A stretch of 64,000 nucleotides of DNA from an uncultured Bacilli bacterium (GTDB lineage Bacteria; Bacillota_I; Bacilli_A; RF39; UBA660), in the NCBI GenBank assembly GCA_947629375.1, contig CANRDN010000010.1:1-64000 (forward strand), read 5' to 3'. Each line of letters begins with the position of its first letter. Position 1 is the stretch's first letter. The notes beneath the pieces were generated by a model. It saw only the letters and a list, made by a program, of their open reading frames with translations. It ran no database searches and was not told where the DNA came from. Positions 1-8,957 of this stretch are shown here, piece after piece. Position numbers and translations under genes: made by a program.

Positions 1-20
1 GGGGGGGGGTACTTTATAAT
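1..20 (+). promoter_or_regulatory. Promoter with poly-G spacer
   Basis: Nine consecutive G (1-9) sit just before a good -10 hexamer TATAAT (15-20), 36 bases upstream of the surface-protein start. The G run would lie in the spacer between -35 and -10. The -35 box would fall outside the window. A G run this long stands out in such AT-rich DNA. It also lies exactly at the window edge, so a contig-end artefact cannot be excluded. Confidence 0.5.
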
Positions 21-55
21 AAAGTTAAGAATAAAAGAATAGAGGAAGTATGTGT

Positions 56-2095
56 ATGAAAGCAGTAAAAAAAGTATTAACTTTATTATTAATTTTAACT
101 ATAATTAGTCAAATATTTATACCTAGTAATGTAGAAGCACAAAATACAATAAGAACATATGATAGTAATTCACTTTATGATGAGGTTGCTAAAAATGCAG
201 TACTAGATAATATAAGAAGTAAGTATGTAGATAGTGATACAGGAATAGATTTCACTAAAGGAGCATCAAGCACAAATGGACAAGGAGTATACACAATAGC
301 AAGTACTAAAGATGACTTATATCCAATCCATTATTATAGAGGAAATATAGATAACAATAATGTCTTATTTGGAGGATTCTGCTGGCAAATAGTAAGAACA
401 ACAGAAACAGGAGGAGTAAAACTGATTTATAACGGTTCATCAGACAAGAACGGAAAATGTGAAAGTCCAGAAAAAGACTGGAAATTACAAATAGAAAATG
501 ACAAAAACATCTCATATATGTATGGAATAGATGTCGATAGTTTAATTAAATTTATTGATAATCGTAATTGGTACGAATTGGCTGAAAATCTATCTGAAAA
601 CATTTATGTTGGCGTAGAATCAAATATTTCAAATATAGATTTTTATTATAGTGAAGAAGTAGAATATTCTGAGGATACAGGATACACATTAAAAAATGCT
701 CAACATCATAATAGAGGTGATAGCATAGAAAATTTAAAAACTATAACACCATTATATTATTGTGATGGCGTTTTGGAAAACTGTAGTGAAGTAAGATTAA
801 TTCTTTTGGATACTTATGAAGAAGATTATGACGATGTCTACTATTTAGAATTATCAAATGGTTTTACATATGAAGATGTTAAAAAAATAAATCTAGTATT
901 TTCAAATGATGTTGAATATAAAGATGGACATTATGAATTAAAAAATATTATTAATATACCTTTAATGTCTGTAAATGCTGAAGAAAATATTAAAAAGGTT
1001 TTGGGAGGGCATCATTATTTCTGTGATGATTTTAATAATAGCTGTAATGAAGTTAATTATATTTATAGTTATGATGATTATGAACTTAATTATTTAACAT
1101 TTGCAGACGGAGATAAAGCAGATGATATATATAATGAATTCAAGAATTCAACAAATAAAAATGATTCAGAATTGAAGAATGTTATTGATAAGTGGTATAG
1201 TGAAAATTTAATCGATAATACAGAGTATTTAGAAGATACAATTTGGTGCAATGACAGGAGCAAGATTGGTGAACCATATAATAAAAATAATACAATAACA
1301 GAAGAGTTAATTTCGGGTGATTCACACGGAGGTGGTGGATATTATTATGGGGACATTAGTCTATCACTAAATTGTGTGAATAAAAATGATGAATTTACAG
1401 TTAATAGCAAAAATGGAAACGGGAAATTAACTTATCCAACTGCTACTATAACATTGCAAGAAGCTATTTATGCTGGAAGCCCATTTGAGAATATAGACAA
1501 TAATAAATTGCGTGTGAGAAAGCCTTACAGTTATTTAAATCGTTATAATCGTTCTATTTATACTATGACTCCTATGGATATTAGAACTGGAGTATATCTT
1601 ATTGAAGGTGATACTATAACATTTGATTCTTTTTCGTGTAAGTCAATATCAGGGAGTTGTTACATAGATTCTGGTGCTTTTCCAATGATTTCTCTAAAAC
1701 ATTCTATGGTTGTGTCTAGTGGTGATGGAACACCATCTAATCCTTATGAAGTGGTTGAGGGTAACACTGTTGAATATGTAATTGATGGTGAGTCTCCTAA
1801 TGGATTCCTTCCACCTGAAGTAGAGTCTTACTTAAAAGGTTCTAAAGTTAAAATGAATGGTTTAAAAGCTGGTGACATTGTTAATGGTTATCGTTTCCTT
1901 GGTTGGCAAACAAAAGATGTAGAAGTAGTTGATGGTGCCTTCGATATGCCTGATAATAAAGTAGTCTTTGTGGGTCGTTTTGAGAAGATTGAAGATTCAC
2001 CTTTGACTTATGACTCAATAAGTAAATATATAACAACTGGTATAATTGGAGTAGTCGGTCTCTTTGGACTCGTTCTACTTAAGAAAAAGTATTAA
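56..2095 (+). CDS. Cell-surface protein with C-terminal membrane anchor
   Basis: A secreted, membrane-anchored protein of 679 residues; its binding target cannot be inferred. An N-terminal signal peptide has lysines followed by a hydrophobic stretch and a plausible cleavage after VEA (residue 28). Residues about 565-640 resemble the beta-grasp repeat of internalin B-type surface proteins (a GYRFLGW motif followed by a DMPDNKVVF-like strand). Residues about 656-675 form a membrane helix followed by KKKY. The middle is acidic and rich in Tyr, Asp and Asn. The start at 56 is preferred to the ATG at 50 because AGAGGAAG (41-48) is one base from 50 but 7 bases from 56. It is monocistronic, with a terminator behind it. 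The promoter spacer contains a poly-G run, which suggests switchable expression. Confidence 0.8.
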   Translation: MKAVKKVLTLLLILTIISQIFIPSNVEAQNTIRTYDSNSLYDEVAKNAVLDNIRSKYVDSDTGIDFTKGASSTNGQGVYTIASTKDDLYPIHYYRGNIDNNNVLFGGFCWQIVRTTETGGVKLIYNGSSDKNGKCESPEKDWKLQIENDKNISYMYGIDVDSLIKFIDNRNWYELAENLSENIYVGVESNISNIDFYYSEEVEYSEDTGYTLKNAQHHNRGDSIENLKTITPLYYCDGVLENCSEVRLILLDTYEEDYDDVYYLELSNGFTYEDVKKINLVFSNDVEYKDGHYELKNIINIPLMSVNAEENIKKVLGGHHYFCDDFNNSCNEVNYIYSYDDYELNYLTFADGDKADDIYNEFKNSTNKNDSELKNVIDKWYSENLIDNTEYLEDTIWCNDRSKIGEPYNKNNTITEELISGDSHGGGGYYYGDISLSLNCVNKNDEFTVNSKNGNGKLTYPTATITLQEAIYAGSPFENIDNNKLRVRKPYSYLNRYNRSIYTMTPMDIRTGVYLIEGDTITFDSFSCKSISGSCYIDSGAFPMISLKHSMVVSSGDGTPSNPYEVVEGNTVEYVIDGESPNGFLPPEVESYLKGSKVKMNGLKAGDIVNGYRFLGWQTKDVEVVDGAFDMPDNKVVFVGRFEKIEDSPLTYDSISKYITTGIIGVVGLFGLVLLKKKY

Positions 2096-2124
2096 AGAGA
2101 ATTAAAAATTATTTCTCTTTTTTT
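2094..2124 (+). terminator. Intrinsic terminator after surface-protein gene
   Basis: The 8-bp stem AAAGAGAA/TTCTCTTT is followed by a T run and overlaps the stop codon. Confidence 0.8.
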
Positions 2125-2202
2125 CTGTCTTTTTTTAGTATTTTGCTTATTTTGTTTACTTTTTACCCCAAAATAAGGTAAAATATTCCTAGGAGGTAGA
2201 AG

Positions 2203-2931
2203 ATGAAAGCATTAATATTAAATTCTGGGGTTGGAAAAAGAATGGGAGATATTACGAAAAGTCATCCTAAATGTATGACTGAAATAACAGAAGAAGACAC
2301 AATTTTAAGTAGACAATTGAAGCTTTTATCTGAAAACGGAATTACGGATGTTGTAATGACAACTGGTCCTTTTGAAGATGTTTTAATTGCATATTGTAAA
2401 AGTTTAGATTTACCTTTAAATATAAAATTTGTAAAAAATCCAATATATGATAAAACTAATTACATTTACTCAATGTATAATGCTAAAAATGATCTTGATG
2501 ATGATATAGTACTTATGCACGGAGATTTAGTTTTTGATGAAGATGTACTTAGGGATTTATTAGATAGAGAAGAAAGTTCTATGACAGTTAGTAGTACTTT
2601 ACCACTTCCTGAAAAAGATTTTAAAGCTGTTATAAAAAATGGCGAAATTAAAAAAGTAGGAATAGAGTTCTTTGAAGATGCAATGGCAGCACAACCTCTA
2701 TACAAATTCAATAGAAAAGATTTTGCTAAATGGATGGAATCTATTAAAACATTCTGTGAAAGAGGAGTTACTAATTGTTATGCCGAAAATGCTTTAAATG
2801 TTATTACTGATGAACTTGTTTTAACACCATTTGATGTTGAAGATAGATTATGTAATGAAATTGATAATCCGGATGACTTAAGAGTCGTTTCAGATAGAGT
2901 TACAGAGGGTAAAAGAAAGGAAAAGAAGTAA
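2203..2931 (+). CDS. LicC/MobA-like nucleotidyltransferase of the phosphonate operon
   Basis: A nucleotidyltransferase of the sugar-phosphate/phosphocholine cytidylyltransferase class (242 residues). The N-terminal LILNSGVGKRM is the nucleotide-binding loop, and HGDLVF near residue 105 carries the metal-binding Asp. Family members such as LicC and PntC activate phosphocholine or aminoethylphosphonate with CTP. Being first in a PEP mutase operon, this one probably makes a CDP-alkylphosphonate for transfer to a glycan or lipid; substrate and nucleotide are inferred. The Shine-Dalgarno is AGGAGG. The stop overlaps the ATG of the PEP mutase gene by one base (TAATG), so translation is coupled. Confidence 0.8.
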   Translation: MKALILNSGVGKRMGDITKSHPKCMTEITEEDTILSRQLKLLSENGITDVVMTTGPFEDVLIAYCKSLDLPLNIKFVKNPIYDKTNYIYSMYNAKNDLDDDIVLMHGDLVFDEDVLRDLLDREESSMTVSSTLPLPEKDFKAVIKNGEIKKVGIEFFEDAMAAQPLYKFNRKDFAKWMESIKTFCERGVTNCYAENALNVITDELVLTPFDVEDRLCNEIDNPDDLRVVSDRVTEGKRKEKK

Positions 2932-4244
2932 TGGAGAAAAAAGAAAAAATAGTTTATATGTGTATGTCTACTGATGTTATTCACGGTGGTCATATTGCTA
3001 TATTAAACAAAGCAAAAAAATTAGGAAAACTTATTATAGGAGTCTTATCTGATGAAGCAGTAAGTAGCTATAAAAGATTTCCACTAGTACCTTTCGAAGA
3101 AAGAAAGTTACTATATCAAAATATCGAAGGAGTATATAAAGTAGTTGAACAAAAAGATTTAAGTTATATTGAAAACTTAAAGAAATATAAACCTGATTAT
3201 GTTGTTCACGGCGATAACTGGAAGAGCGGTTACCAAAAACCTATAAGAGAAGAAGTTATCGAATACTTAGCAACTTATGGAGGAAAATTAGTTGAATATC
3301 CTTATTCAAAAGAACAAAAATATCAAGATATAGATGATATGATGAGAGGACAACTATCTCTTCCAAATATTAGACTTCAAAGATTAAAAAGAGTTCTTGA
3401 TATGAAAGGACTTATAACTGCTATGGAGGCTCATAGTGGTCTTACAGGTTTAATTGTTGAAAAAACAGCTGTCGAAGAAGAAAAAGGTGGCTTAAAACAA
3501 TTTGATGCAATGTGGGTAAGCTCACTTTGTGATTCAACTGAAAAAGGAAAACCTGATATTGAACTTGTCGATATGACATCAAGATTTAGAACAATTGAAG
3601 ATATAATGGAAGTTACAACTAAACCTATTATCTTTGATGGAGATACAGGTGGACTTAAAGAACACTTCGTATATACTGTTAGATCTCTTGAAAGAATGGG
3701 AGTATCAATGGTAATAATCGAAGACAAGATAGGTCTTAAAAAGAATTCACTATTTGGAACAGAAGTAAAACAAACTCAAGATGAAATAGAAAACTTCTGT
3801 GAAAAGATAAGAGCAGGAAAAGCAGCACAAAAAGGAAAAGACTTTATGATTTGTGCAAGAATTGAAAGTCTAATACTTGAAGCTGGTATGGATGATGCTT
3901 TAAAAAGAGCTTTTGCATATGTTAAAGCTGGAGCTGATGCTATAATGATTCACTCAAGAAAGAAAGATCCTGCTGAAATATTTGAATTTGTTGAAAAATT
4001 TAGAGCAAAAGATAAGACAACTCCAATAGTAGTTGTTCCTACATCATTTAATACAGTAACAGAAGAAGAATTCAAAGCTCGTGGAGTAAATATTGTAATA
4101 TATGCTAACCAGTTAATAAGAGCAGGATTCCCTGCAATGCAAAATGTAGCTAAGTCAATTCTTAAGAATCATCGTGCTAAAGAAGTAGATGATCAATGTA
4201 TTTCAATTAAAGAAATTATTACATTAATACCAGAAGATTATTAG
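2931..4244 (+). CDS. pepM: Phosphoenolpyruvate mutase with N-terminal nucleotidyltransferase-like domain
   Basis: This enzyme converts phosphoenolpyruvate to phosphonopyruvate, the entry step that makes a C-P bond. The C-terminal two thirds is an isocitrate-lyase-type barrel with the mutase signature EDK-x5-NS near residue 264 (EDKIGLKKNS). That signature separates mutases from the lyases of the superfamily. Residues about 7-130 form a cytidylyltransferase-like Rossmann domain with HGGH at 18-21 in place of the usual HxGH, an arrangement also known in other PEP mutases. The length (437) fits such a fusion. It is followed by dehydrogenase and decarboxylase genes of the same pathway. Confidence 0.92.
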   Translation: MEKKEKIVYMCMSTDVIHGGHIAILNKAKKLGKLIIGVLSDEAVSSYKRFPLVPFEERKLLYQNIEGVYKVVEQKDLSYIENLKKYKPDYVVHGDNWKSGYQKPIREEVIEYLATYGGKLVEYPYSKEQKYQDIDDMMRGQLSLPNIRLQRLKRVLDMKGLITAMEAHSGLTGLIVEKTAVEEEKGGLKQFDAMWVSSLCDSTEKGKPDIELVDMTSRFRTIEDIMEVTTKPIIFDGDTGGLKEHFVYTVRSLERMGVSMVIIEDKIGLKKNSLFGTEVKQTQDEIENFCEKIRAGKAAQKGKDFMICARIESLILEAGMDDALKRAFAYVKAGADAIMIHSRKKDPAEIFEFVEKFRAKDKTTPIVVVPTSFNTVTEEEFKARGVNIVIYANQLIRAGFPAMQNVAKSILKNHRAKEVDDQCISIKEIITLIPEDY

Positions 4245-4252
4245 GAGTAAAT

Positions 4253-5368
4253 ATGGAAATTACATTAGGAGAAAAGACTGGCTTAGAAAAATTAAAAAAA
4301 TATCTTTTAGATAATAAAGTAAAAAATGTATTTGTAGTAGCATATCAGTTCAAAGAAAAACCAAGTGTTATCTTATTGTTAGAAGAACTTGGTATAAGTT
4401 TAACAATATTTACTGATTATAGACCTAATCCAACTTATGAAGAAGTTTGTAAGGGCATTGAAGTATTTAAGAAAAGTAAAAGTAACTTCATCTTAGCAAT
4501 AGGTGGAGGAAGTGCTTTAGATGTTGCTAAATGTATAAAAGTTTTTAGTACGATGGATACTAAAGAAAATTATTTGAAACAAGAAATAAAAGATAATGAT
4601 ATTATTTTGTGTGCTTTACCTACAACTGCTGGTACAGGAAGTGAAGCAACAAGATATGCCGTAATCTACTATGAAGGAAATAAACAATCTGTAACAAGTA
4701 ATTATTTACTTCCAAATCTTGTTTTGTTTGATAGTACTGTTTTAGAAACGCTACCTTTAAATGGAAAAAAAGCAACAATGATGGATGCTTTCTCTCATTC
4801 CATTGAATCTATGTGGTCAGTTAATTCCACAGAAGAAAGTAAAACTTATGCTAGTAAGGCTTTAAAACTTATTTTAAAGAATATGAAGACTTATTTAGAA
4901 AATGATTCTAAAACTTATAAAGCAATGCTTGAAGCTTCTAACTATGCAGGAAAAGCAATAAACATAACACAGACTACTGCAGGTCACGCTATGTGTTATA
5001 AACTTACTAGTCTTTATGGAATACCACACGGTCACGCTGCTATACTTGTAAATTCTGAATTATTCCCTTATATGATTGAACACACTGATAAATGTATCGA
5101 TGAAAGAGGGAAGAAATATCTAGAGTCTACATTTAAGTCTATAGCAAAATTAGTAGGATGCGCTTCTTTAGAAGAAGTAAAGGACTATATTAGAAACCTA
5201 GTAGATGATTTAGGCTTATACGATGTTACTTGCAATAAAAAAGATATAGATTTACTTACTGATTCTGTTAATGTAACTAGATTAAAAAATAATCCGGTAA
5301 AACTAGAAAGAGAAGATATAAAAATTATTTATGAAAGATTATTTAAAGAAATAGAAAGAAGGAAATAA
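4253..5368 (+). CDS. Iron-containing alcohol dehydrogenase, probable phosphonoacetaldehyde reductase
   Basis: A group III Fe-dependent alcohol dehydrogenase of 371 residues. GGGSALDVAK (about 84-93) and GTGSEATR (about 127) bind NAD(P). Metal ligands are seen in DAFSHSIE, TAGHAM and PHGHAA. Between PEP mutase and phosphonopyruvate decarboxylase it most likely reduces phosphonoacetaldehyde to 2-hydroxyethylphosphonate, as PhpC and FomC do in antibiotic pathways. No aminotransferase is present in the operon, which argues against aminoethylphosphonate as the product. It starts 8 bases after pepM and ends 1 base before the decarboxylase gene. Confidence 0.88.
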   Translation: MEITLGEKTGLEKLKKYLLDNKVKNVFVVAYQFKEKPSVILLLEELGISLTIFTDYRPNPTYEEVCKGIEVFKKSKSNFILAIGGGSALDVAKCIKVFSTMDTKENYLKQEIKDNDIILCALPTTAGTGSEATRYAVIYYEGNKQSVTSNYLLPNLVLFDSTVLETLPLNGKKATMMDAFSHSIESMWSVNSTEESKTYASKALKLILKNMKTYLENDSKTYKAMLEASNYAGKAINITQTTAGHAMCYKLTSLYGIPHGHAAILVNSELFPYMIEHTDKCIDERGKKYLESTFKSIAKLVGCASLEEVKDYIRNLVDDLGLYDVTCNKKDIDLLTDSVNVTRLKNNPVKLEREDIKIIYERLFKEIERRK

Positions 5369-5369
5369 G

Positions 5370-6494
5370 TTGAAAGTTATAGATTTTTTAAGTGTTTTAA
5401 ATAAAAAGTTTTTCACAGGAGTACCAGATTCACAATTGAGACCTCTTTGTGATTACTTAATGAATACTTATGGAATAGATAGTAAACATCATCTAATAGC
5501 TGCTAATGAAGGAAACTGTGTAGCTTTAGCAGCAGGATATCATTTAGCAACAGGAAAAGTTCCCGTTGTCTATATGCAAAATAGTGGAGAAGGAAATATC
5601 ATTAATCCAGTTGCATCTTTACTAAATGAAAAAGTTTACAAAATTCCAATGATCTTTGTAATAGGATGGCGTGGAGAACCTGGTGTTCACGATGAACCAC
5701 AACATATCTATCAAGGAGAAGTTACTTTAAAATTATTAGAAGTAATGGGAATAGAGTACTTTGTAATTGATAGTGAAACAACTGTCGATGATTTGAAAAA
5801 GCAAATGACATCTTTTAACAAAGTTTTAAAAGAAGGAAAAGATGTTGCCTTCGTTATTAAAAAAGGTGCTTTAGAGTACGATCAAAAAGTTAAATATCAA
5901 AATGATAATGTTATGACTAGAGAAGACATTATTAAGCACATTGCTAATGTTAGTGGAGAAGATCCAATCGTATCTACAACTGGTAAAGCTTCTCGTGAAT
6001 TATTTGAATATAGAGAAGAGAAAAAGAAATCTCACAAGTATGATTTCTTGACAGTAGGTTCTATGGGACACTCTTCATCAATTGCTCTTGGAGTAGCACT
6101 TAACAAGAAGAAAACTAAAGTTTGGTGTATCGATGGTGATGGAGCTGTATTAATGCATATGGGTTCTATGGCTGTTATTGGAAATAATAAACCAAAGAAT
6201 TTAGTTCACATAGTAATTAATAATGGTGCTCACGAAACTGTTGGAGGAATGCCTACAGTAGCAAGTAATCTTGATTTATGTAAGATTGCTAAAGCTTGTG
6301 GATACAAGAAAATTTATAGTGCTAAAAACTTCGAGGAATTAGATGATGCTTTAAATAAAGCTAAAGAGAATAAAACTTTGACATTTATCGAAGTAAAATC
6401 ATCTATTGGAGCAAGAAGCGATCTAGGTCGTCCTACAACTACAGCACTAGAAAACAAAGAAAACTTTATGAATTATTTATCAACATTGAAATAA
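5370..6494 (+). CDS. Phosphonopyruvate decarboxylase
   Basis: A thiamine diphosphate-dependent enzyme (374 residues) that converts phosphonopyruvate to phosphonoacetaldehyde and pulls the unfavourable mutase reaction forward. ANEGNC near residue 45 holds the cofactor-activating Glu. GDGAVLMHMG (about 256-265) followed by NN some 29 residues later is the diphosphate/Mg site typical of this family. The start is TTG at 5370 with AAGGAAA upstream. As usual for the family it is shorter than acetolactate synthases, having no central domain. It is the last gene of the phosphonate set, directly followed by a signal peptidase gene. Confidence 0.92.
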   Translation: MKVIDFLSVLNKKFFTGVPDSQLRPLCDYLMNTYGIDSKHHLIAANEGNCVALAAGYHLATGKVPVVYMQNSGEGNIINPVASLLNEKVYKIPMIFVIGWRGEPGVHDEPQHIYQGEVTLKLLEVMGIEYFVIDSETTVDDLKKQMTSFNKVLKEGKDVAFVIKKGALEYDQKVKYQNDNVMTREDIIKHIANVSGEDPIVSTTGKASRELFEYREEKKKSHKYDFLTVGSMGHSSSIALGVALNKKKTKVWCIDGDGAVLMHMGSMAVIGNNKPKNLVHIVINNGAHETVGGMPTVASNLDLCKIAKACGYKKIYSAKNFEELDDALNKAKENKTLTFIEVKSSIGARSDLGRPTTTALENKENFMNYLSTLK

Positions 6495-6503
6495 GGTGAT
6501 AAA

Positions 6504-6959
6504 ATGAATAAATCTGTTGTCATATTTATAATTTCTATAATTGTTACCGGTCTTTTAGCGTATTTTGTTACTACTTACTTTGTCCAAATTGCCTATGTCT
6601 ATGGTGAATCAATGGAACCGACTTACGAAAATGACGATATTATCTTTATTAATAAAAATTATAAAAATATAGATAGAAATGATGTTGTTGTTGCTACTAA
6701 AAATGGTATTGTAATGGTAAAAAGAGTAGTAGGTGTAGAAAACGATAAAATAATAATTAAAGATGGAAAGTTATATATTAATGATAAAGAATATAAGAAA
6801 ATTGATAAAATTGAAGTTGCAGGTATTGCCGAAGAAGAAATACAATTGGGAAAAGATGAATACTTTGTAATTGGGGATAATATCAATAAAAGTATCGATA
6901 GCAGATATAAAGAAGTCGGGATTTTAAAGAAATCCGATATAATTGCAACAGTTTATTAA
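6504..6959 (+). CDS. lepB: Signal peptidase I
   Basis: A membrane-bound type I signal peptidase (151 residues) that cleaves signal peptides of secreted proteins. One N-terminal membrane helix (about 5-30) is followed by GESMEPT with catalytic Ser36, then MVKRVVG with catalytic Lys73, and GDN..SIDSRY near the C-terminus. This is the compact Gram-positive SipS-like form. It lies 9 bases after the decarboxylase gene, so it may be co-transcribed with the phosphonate genes. The Shine-Dalgarno is AAGGTGAT. A perfect terminator follows. Confidence 0.92.
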   Translation: MNKSVVIFIISIIVTGLLAYFVTTYFVQIAYVYGESMEPTYENDDIIFINKNYKNIDRNDVVVATKNGIVMVKRVVGVENDKIIIKDGKLYINDKEYKKIDKIEVAGIAEEEIQLGKDEYFVIGDNINKSIDSRYKEVGILKKSDIIATVY

Positions 6960-6960
6960 G

Positions 6961-6987
6961 GAAGACTAGAAATAGTCTTCTTTTCTT
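6961..6987 (+). terminator. Intrinsic terminator after signal peptidase gene
   Basis: A perfect 8-bp stem GAAGACTA/TAGTCTTC with a GAAA loop, then a T-rich run. Confidence 0.88.
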
Positions 6988-6988
6988 T

Positions 6989-7031
6989 CATTGAAAAATA
7001 GTGTCACTAGTGTCAGCGAATTTCAATGGAC
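6989..7031 (+). promoter_or_regulatory. Inverted repeat upstream of carboxypeptidase gene
   Basis: CATTGAAA and TTTCAATG flank a segment with two direct copies of GTGTCA. There is no T run, so it is not an obvious terminator. Its role is unknown; it could be a leader structure or a protein site for the gene starting at 7093. Confidence 0.3.
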
Positions 7032-7092
7032 TTTTTTCAAGTTTTTCTACTAAAAAGGAGTTGTTGTTCATATTATTTTATAGGTGATTTTA

Positions 7093-8175
7093 GTGAAGAT
7101 TCTTTCTAAAGTAGTACTAGTATTGGTATTATTTTTCTTTTCTTTAGATGTCTATGCATTAACTGATACATCTAGAGCCAGTGTCGTCATCGATATGGAT
7201 AGTGGAAGAATTCTTTATGAAAATAATAAAGATGAAAAATTACTTATTGCGTCTACTACTAAAATAATGACTGCTGTTATAGCAATCGAAAATAAGAATT
7301 TAAATGAAGTAGTAACAATTGGAGAAGAAGTTCTTCCAATGTATGGGTCAAATATCTATATTGAAGTGGGGGAACAAATGACTCTTCGAGATTTACTTTA
7401 TGGACTTATTTTAAGAAGTGGTAATGATGCTGCTGTAAGCATTGCGAAATACGTAGGTAAAAGCGAAGAGAACTTTGTTAAAATGATGAACGAAAAAGCT
7501 AAAAAGTTAGGAATGACCAACACAGTATTTAAAAATCCTCACGGACTAGATGATGACACGGAAAACTATTCTACAGCCTACGATATGGCAATACTTATGA
7601 AATATGCCTATACTTTAATGGATTTTGTTGAAATATCCGGCACGAGGAAGTGGAGTGTAACAACCAATAAAAAATCTTATGTTTGGTACAATAGAAACTC
7701 TTTACTTACAGAGTATAAATACGCAACTGGTGGAAAAACAGGGTACACTCCTAAAGCAGGTAAAACACTTGTGTCTACTGCAAGTAAGGATGATTTAAAT
7801 TTAGTAGCAGTCACTTTAAATGATGGAAATCACTATAAAACACAAGAGTCACTTTATGAATATGTTTTTTCTAACTATAACAGCATTAAAGTAATAGATA
7901 AAAATAATTCTAATTTTGAAAATGATTTATATGACAATTTATATGTTAAATATAGTTTTTCTTATCCTTTAAGAGATGATGAATTAGAAGATATAAAAAC
8001 TTACATAGATTTATACAAGTTAGATGATTATGAAAATAATGATAAGGTGGGAGAAATATATGTTGTATTTAAAGACGAAGAAGTTTATCGAGAAAATGTC
8101 TATGTTAAAACAAAGGAAAAGGAAAAGAAGGGATTTTTAGAAGTATTGAAGGATTTTTTTAATTCTATTTTTTAG
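7093..8175 (+). CDS. D-alanyl-D-alanine carboxypeptidase (DacA/DacF type)
   Basis: A low-molecular-weight penicillin-binding protein that trims the terminal D-Ala of peptidoglycan stem peptides (360 residues). A signal peptide ends near VYA. The active-site motifs are STTK (Ser54, Lys57), SGN (about 110) and KTG (about 215). A beta-rich C-terminal domain and a final amphipathic, phenylalanine-rich segment would hold it to the membrane. The GTG at 7084 is itself part of the AGGTGAT Shine-Dalgarno, so the GTG at 7093 is the better start. Confidence 0.9.
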   Translation: MKILSKVVLVLVLFFFSLDVYALTDTSRASVVIDMDSGRILYENNKDEKLLIASTTKIMTAVIAIENKNLNEVVTIGEEVLPMYGSNIYIEVGEQMTLRDLLYGLILRSGNDAAVSIAKYVGKSEENFVKMMNEKAKKLGMTNTVFKNPHGLDDDTENYSTAYDMAILMKYAYTLMDFVEISGTRKWSVTTNKKSYVWYNRNSLLTEYKYATGGKTGYTPKAGKTLVSTASKDDLNLVAVTLNDGNHYKTQESLYEYVFSNYNSIKVIDKNNSNFENDLYDNLYVKYSFSYPLRDDELEDIKTYIDLYKLDDYENNDKVGEIYVVFKDEEVYRENVYVKTKEKEKKGFLEVLKDFFNSIF

Positions 8176-8206
8176 AAATATGTTATAATCTTCCTAGGTG
8201 ATTGAT

Positions 8207-8935
8207 ATGGAACGATTACAAAAAGTAATTGCAAATAGTGGGGTTACATCAAGAAGAAAAGCTGAAGAATTAATTTTAAACGGAAAAGTAAAAGTAAATG
8301 GTAAAGTTGTATTAACTCTTGGTACACAAGTAGAATCAAGCGATTTAATAGAAGTAAATGGTGTTACTATAGCAAAGGAAGATAAAGTATACTATCTTTT
8401 AAATAAACCAAGAGAAGTAATAGCAGCGGTTAGTGATGACAAAGGAAGAAAAACAGTTGTCGATTTGATTAAAGAAGACAAAAGAATTTACCCCGTTGGA
8501 AGATTAGATTACGATACGACTGGGGCAATAATACTTACAAATGATGGTGAATTTGCTAACTTACTAATGCATCCTAAAAACGAGATAGATAAATGCTATG
8601 TTGCTAAAATAGAAGGGATGTTGAATCCTAAAGAACTTATGACACTAAAAAAAGGTGTTTTAGTTGATGGGGTTAAAACAAGAAACGCAAGAGTAAAGGT
8701 AAGAAAAACCGATAAAGAAACGAATACTTCTATTGTCGAAATAACAATTCACGAAGGAAAAAATCATCAAGTAAAGAAAATGTTCGAAGCCGTTAATCAT
8801 CAAGTATTAAAATTAAAAAGAGAAAGAATTGCTTTTTTAGATTTAACAGGTCTTAAATCTGGAGAATATCGAAAACTAAATCATAAAGAAGTGACAACGT
8901 TATATGCACTTGCTAAAAACAAAGAAAAAAAATAG
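8207..8935 (+). CDS. rluB: Ribosomal large subunit pseudouridine synthase B-like
   Basis: A pseudouridine synthase (242 residues) of the RsuA/RluB group. The N-terminal S4 RNA-binding domain (about 1-60, with TSRRKAEELI) is followed by a catalytic domain with GRLDYDTTGAI, which contains the catalytic Asp, and the conserved HEGKNHQVKKM segment. B. subtilis RluB modifies helix 89 of 23S rRNA; RsuA would be the alternative. The ATG at 8207 has AGGTGAT 7 bases upstream and is preferred to the TTG at 8198. Confidence 0.87.
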   Translation: MERLQKVIANSGVTSRRKAEELILNGKVKVNGKVVLTLGTQVESSDLIEVNGVTIAKEDKVYYLLNKPREVIAAVSDDKGRKTVVDLIKEDKRIYPVGRLDYDTTGAIILTNDGEFANLLMHPKNEIDKCYVAKIEGMLNPKELMTLKKGVLVDGVKTRNARVKVRKTDKETNTSIVEITIHEGKNHQVKKMFEAVNHQVLKLKRERIAFLDLTGLKSGEYRKLNHKEVTTLYALAKNKEKK

Positions 8936-8957
8936 TACCAAAAATACTATTTTTTTA
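8926..8957. terminator. Bidirectional terminator, rluB / ferredoxin
   Basis: AAAAATAGTA and TACTATTTTT pair with A and T runs on both sides. It sits between two convergent genes and serves both strands. Confidence 0.8.

Noticed and set aside
6504-6959. Signal peptidase as part of the phosphonate pathway
   Set aside because: It is only adjacent; its sequence is a standard LepB with no link to phosphonate chemistry.
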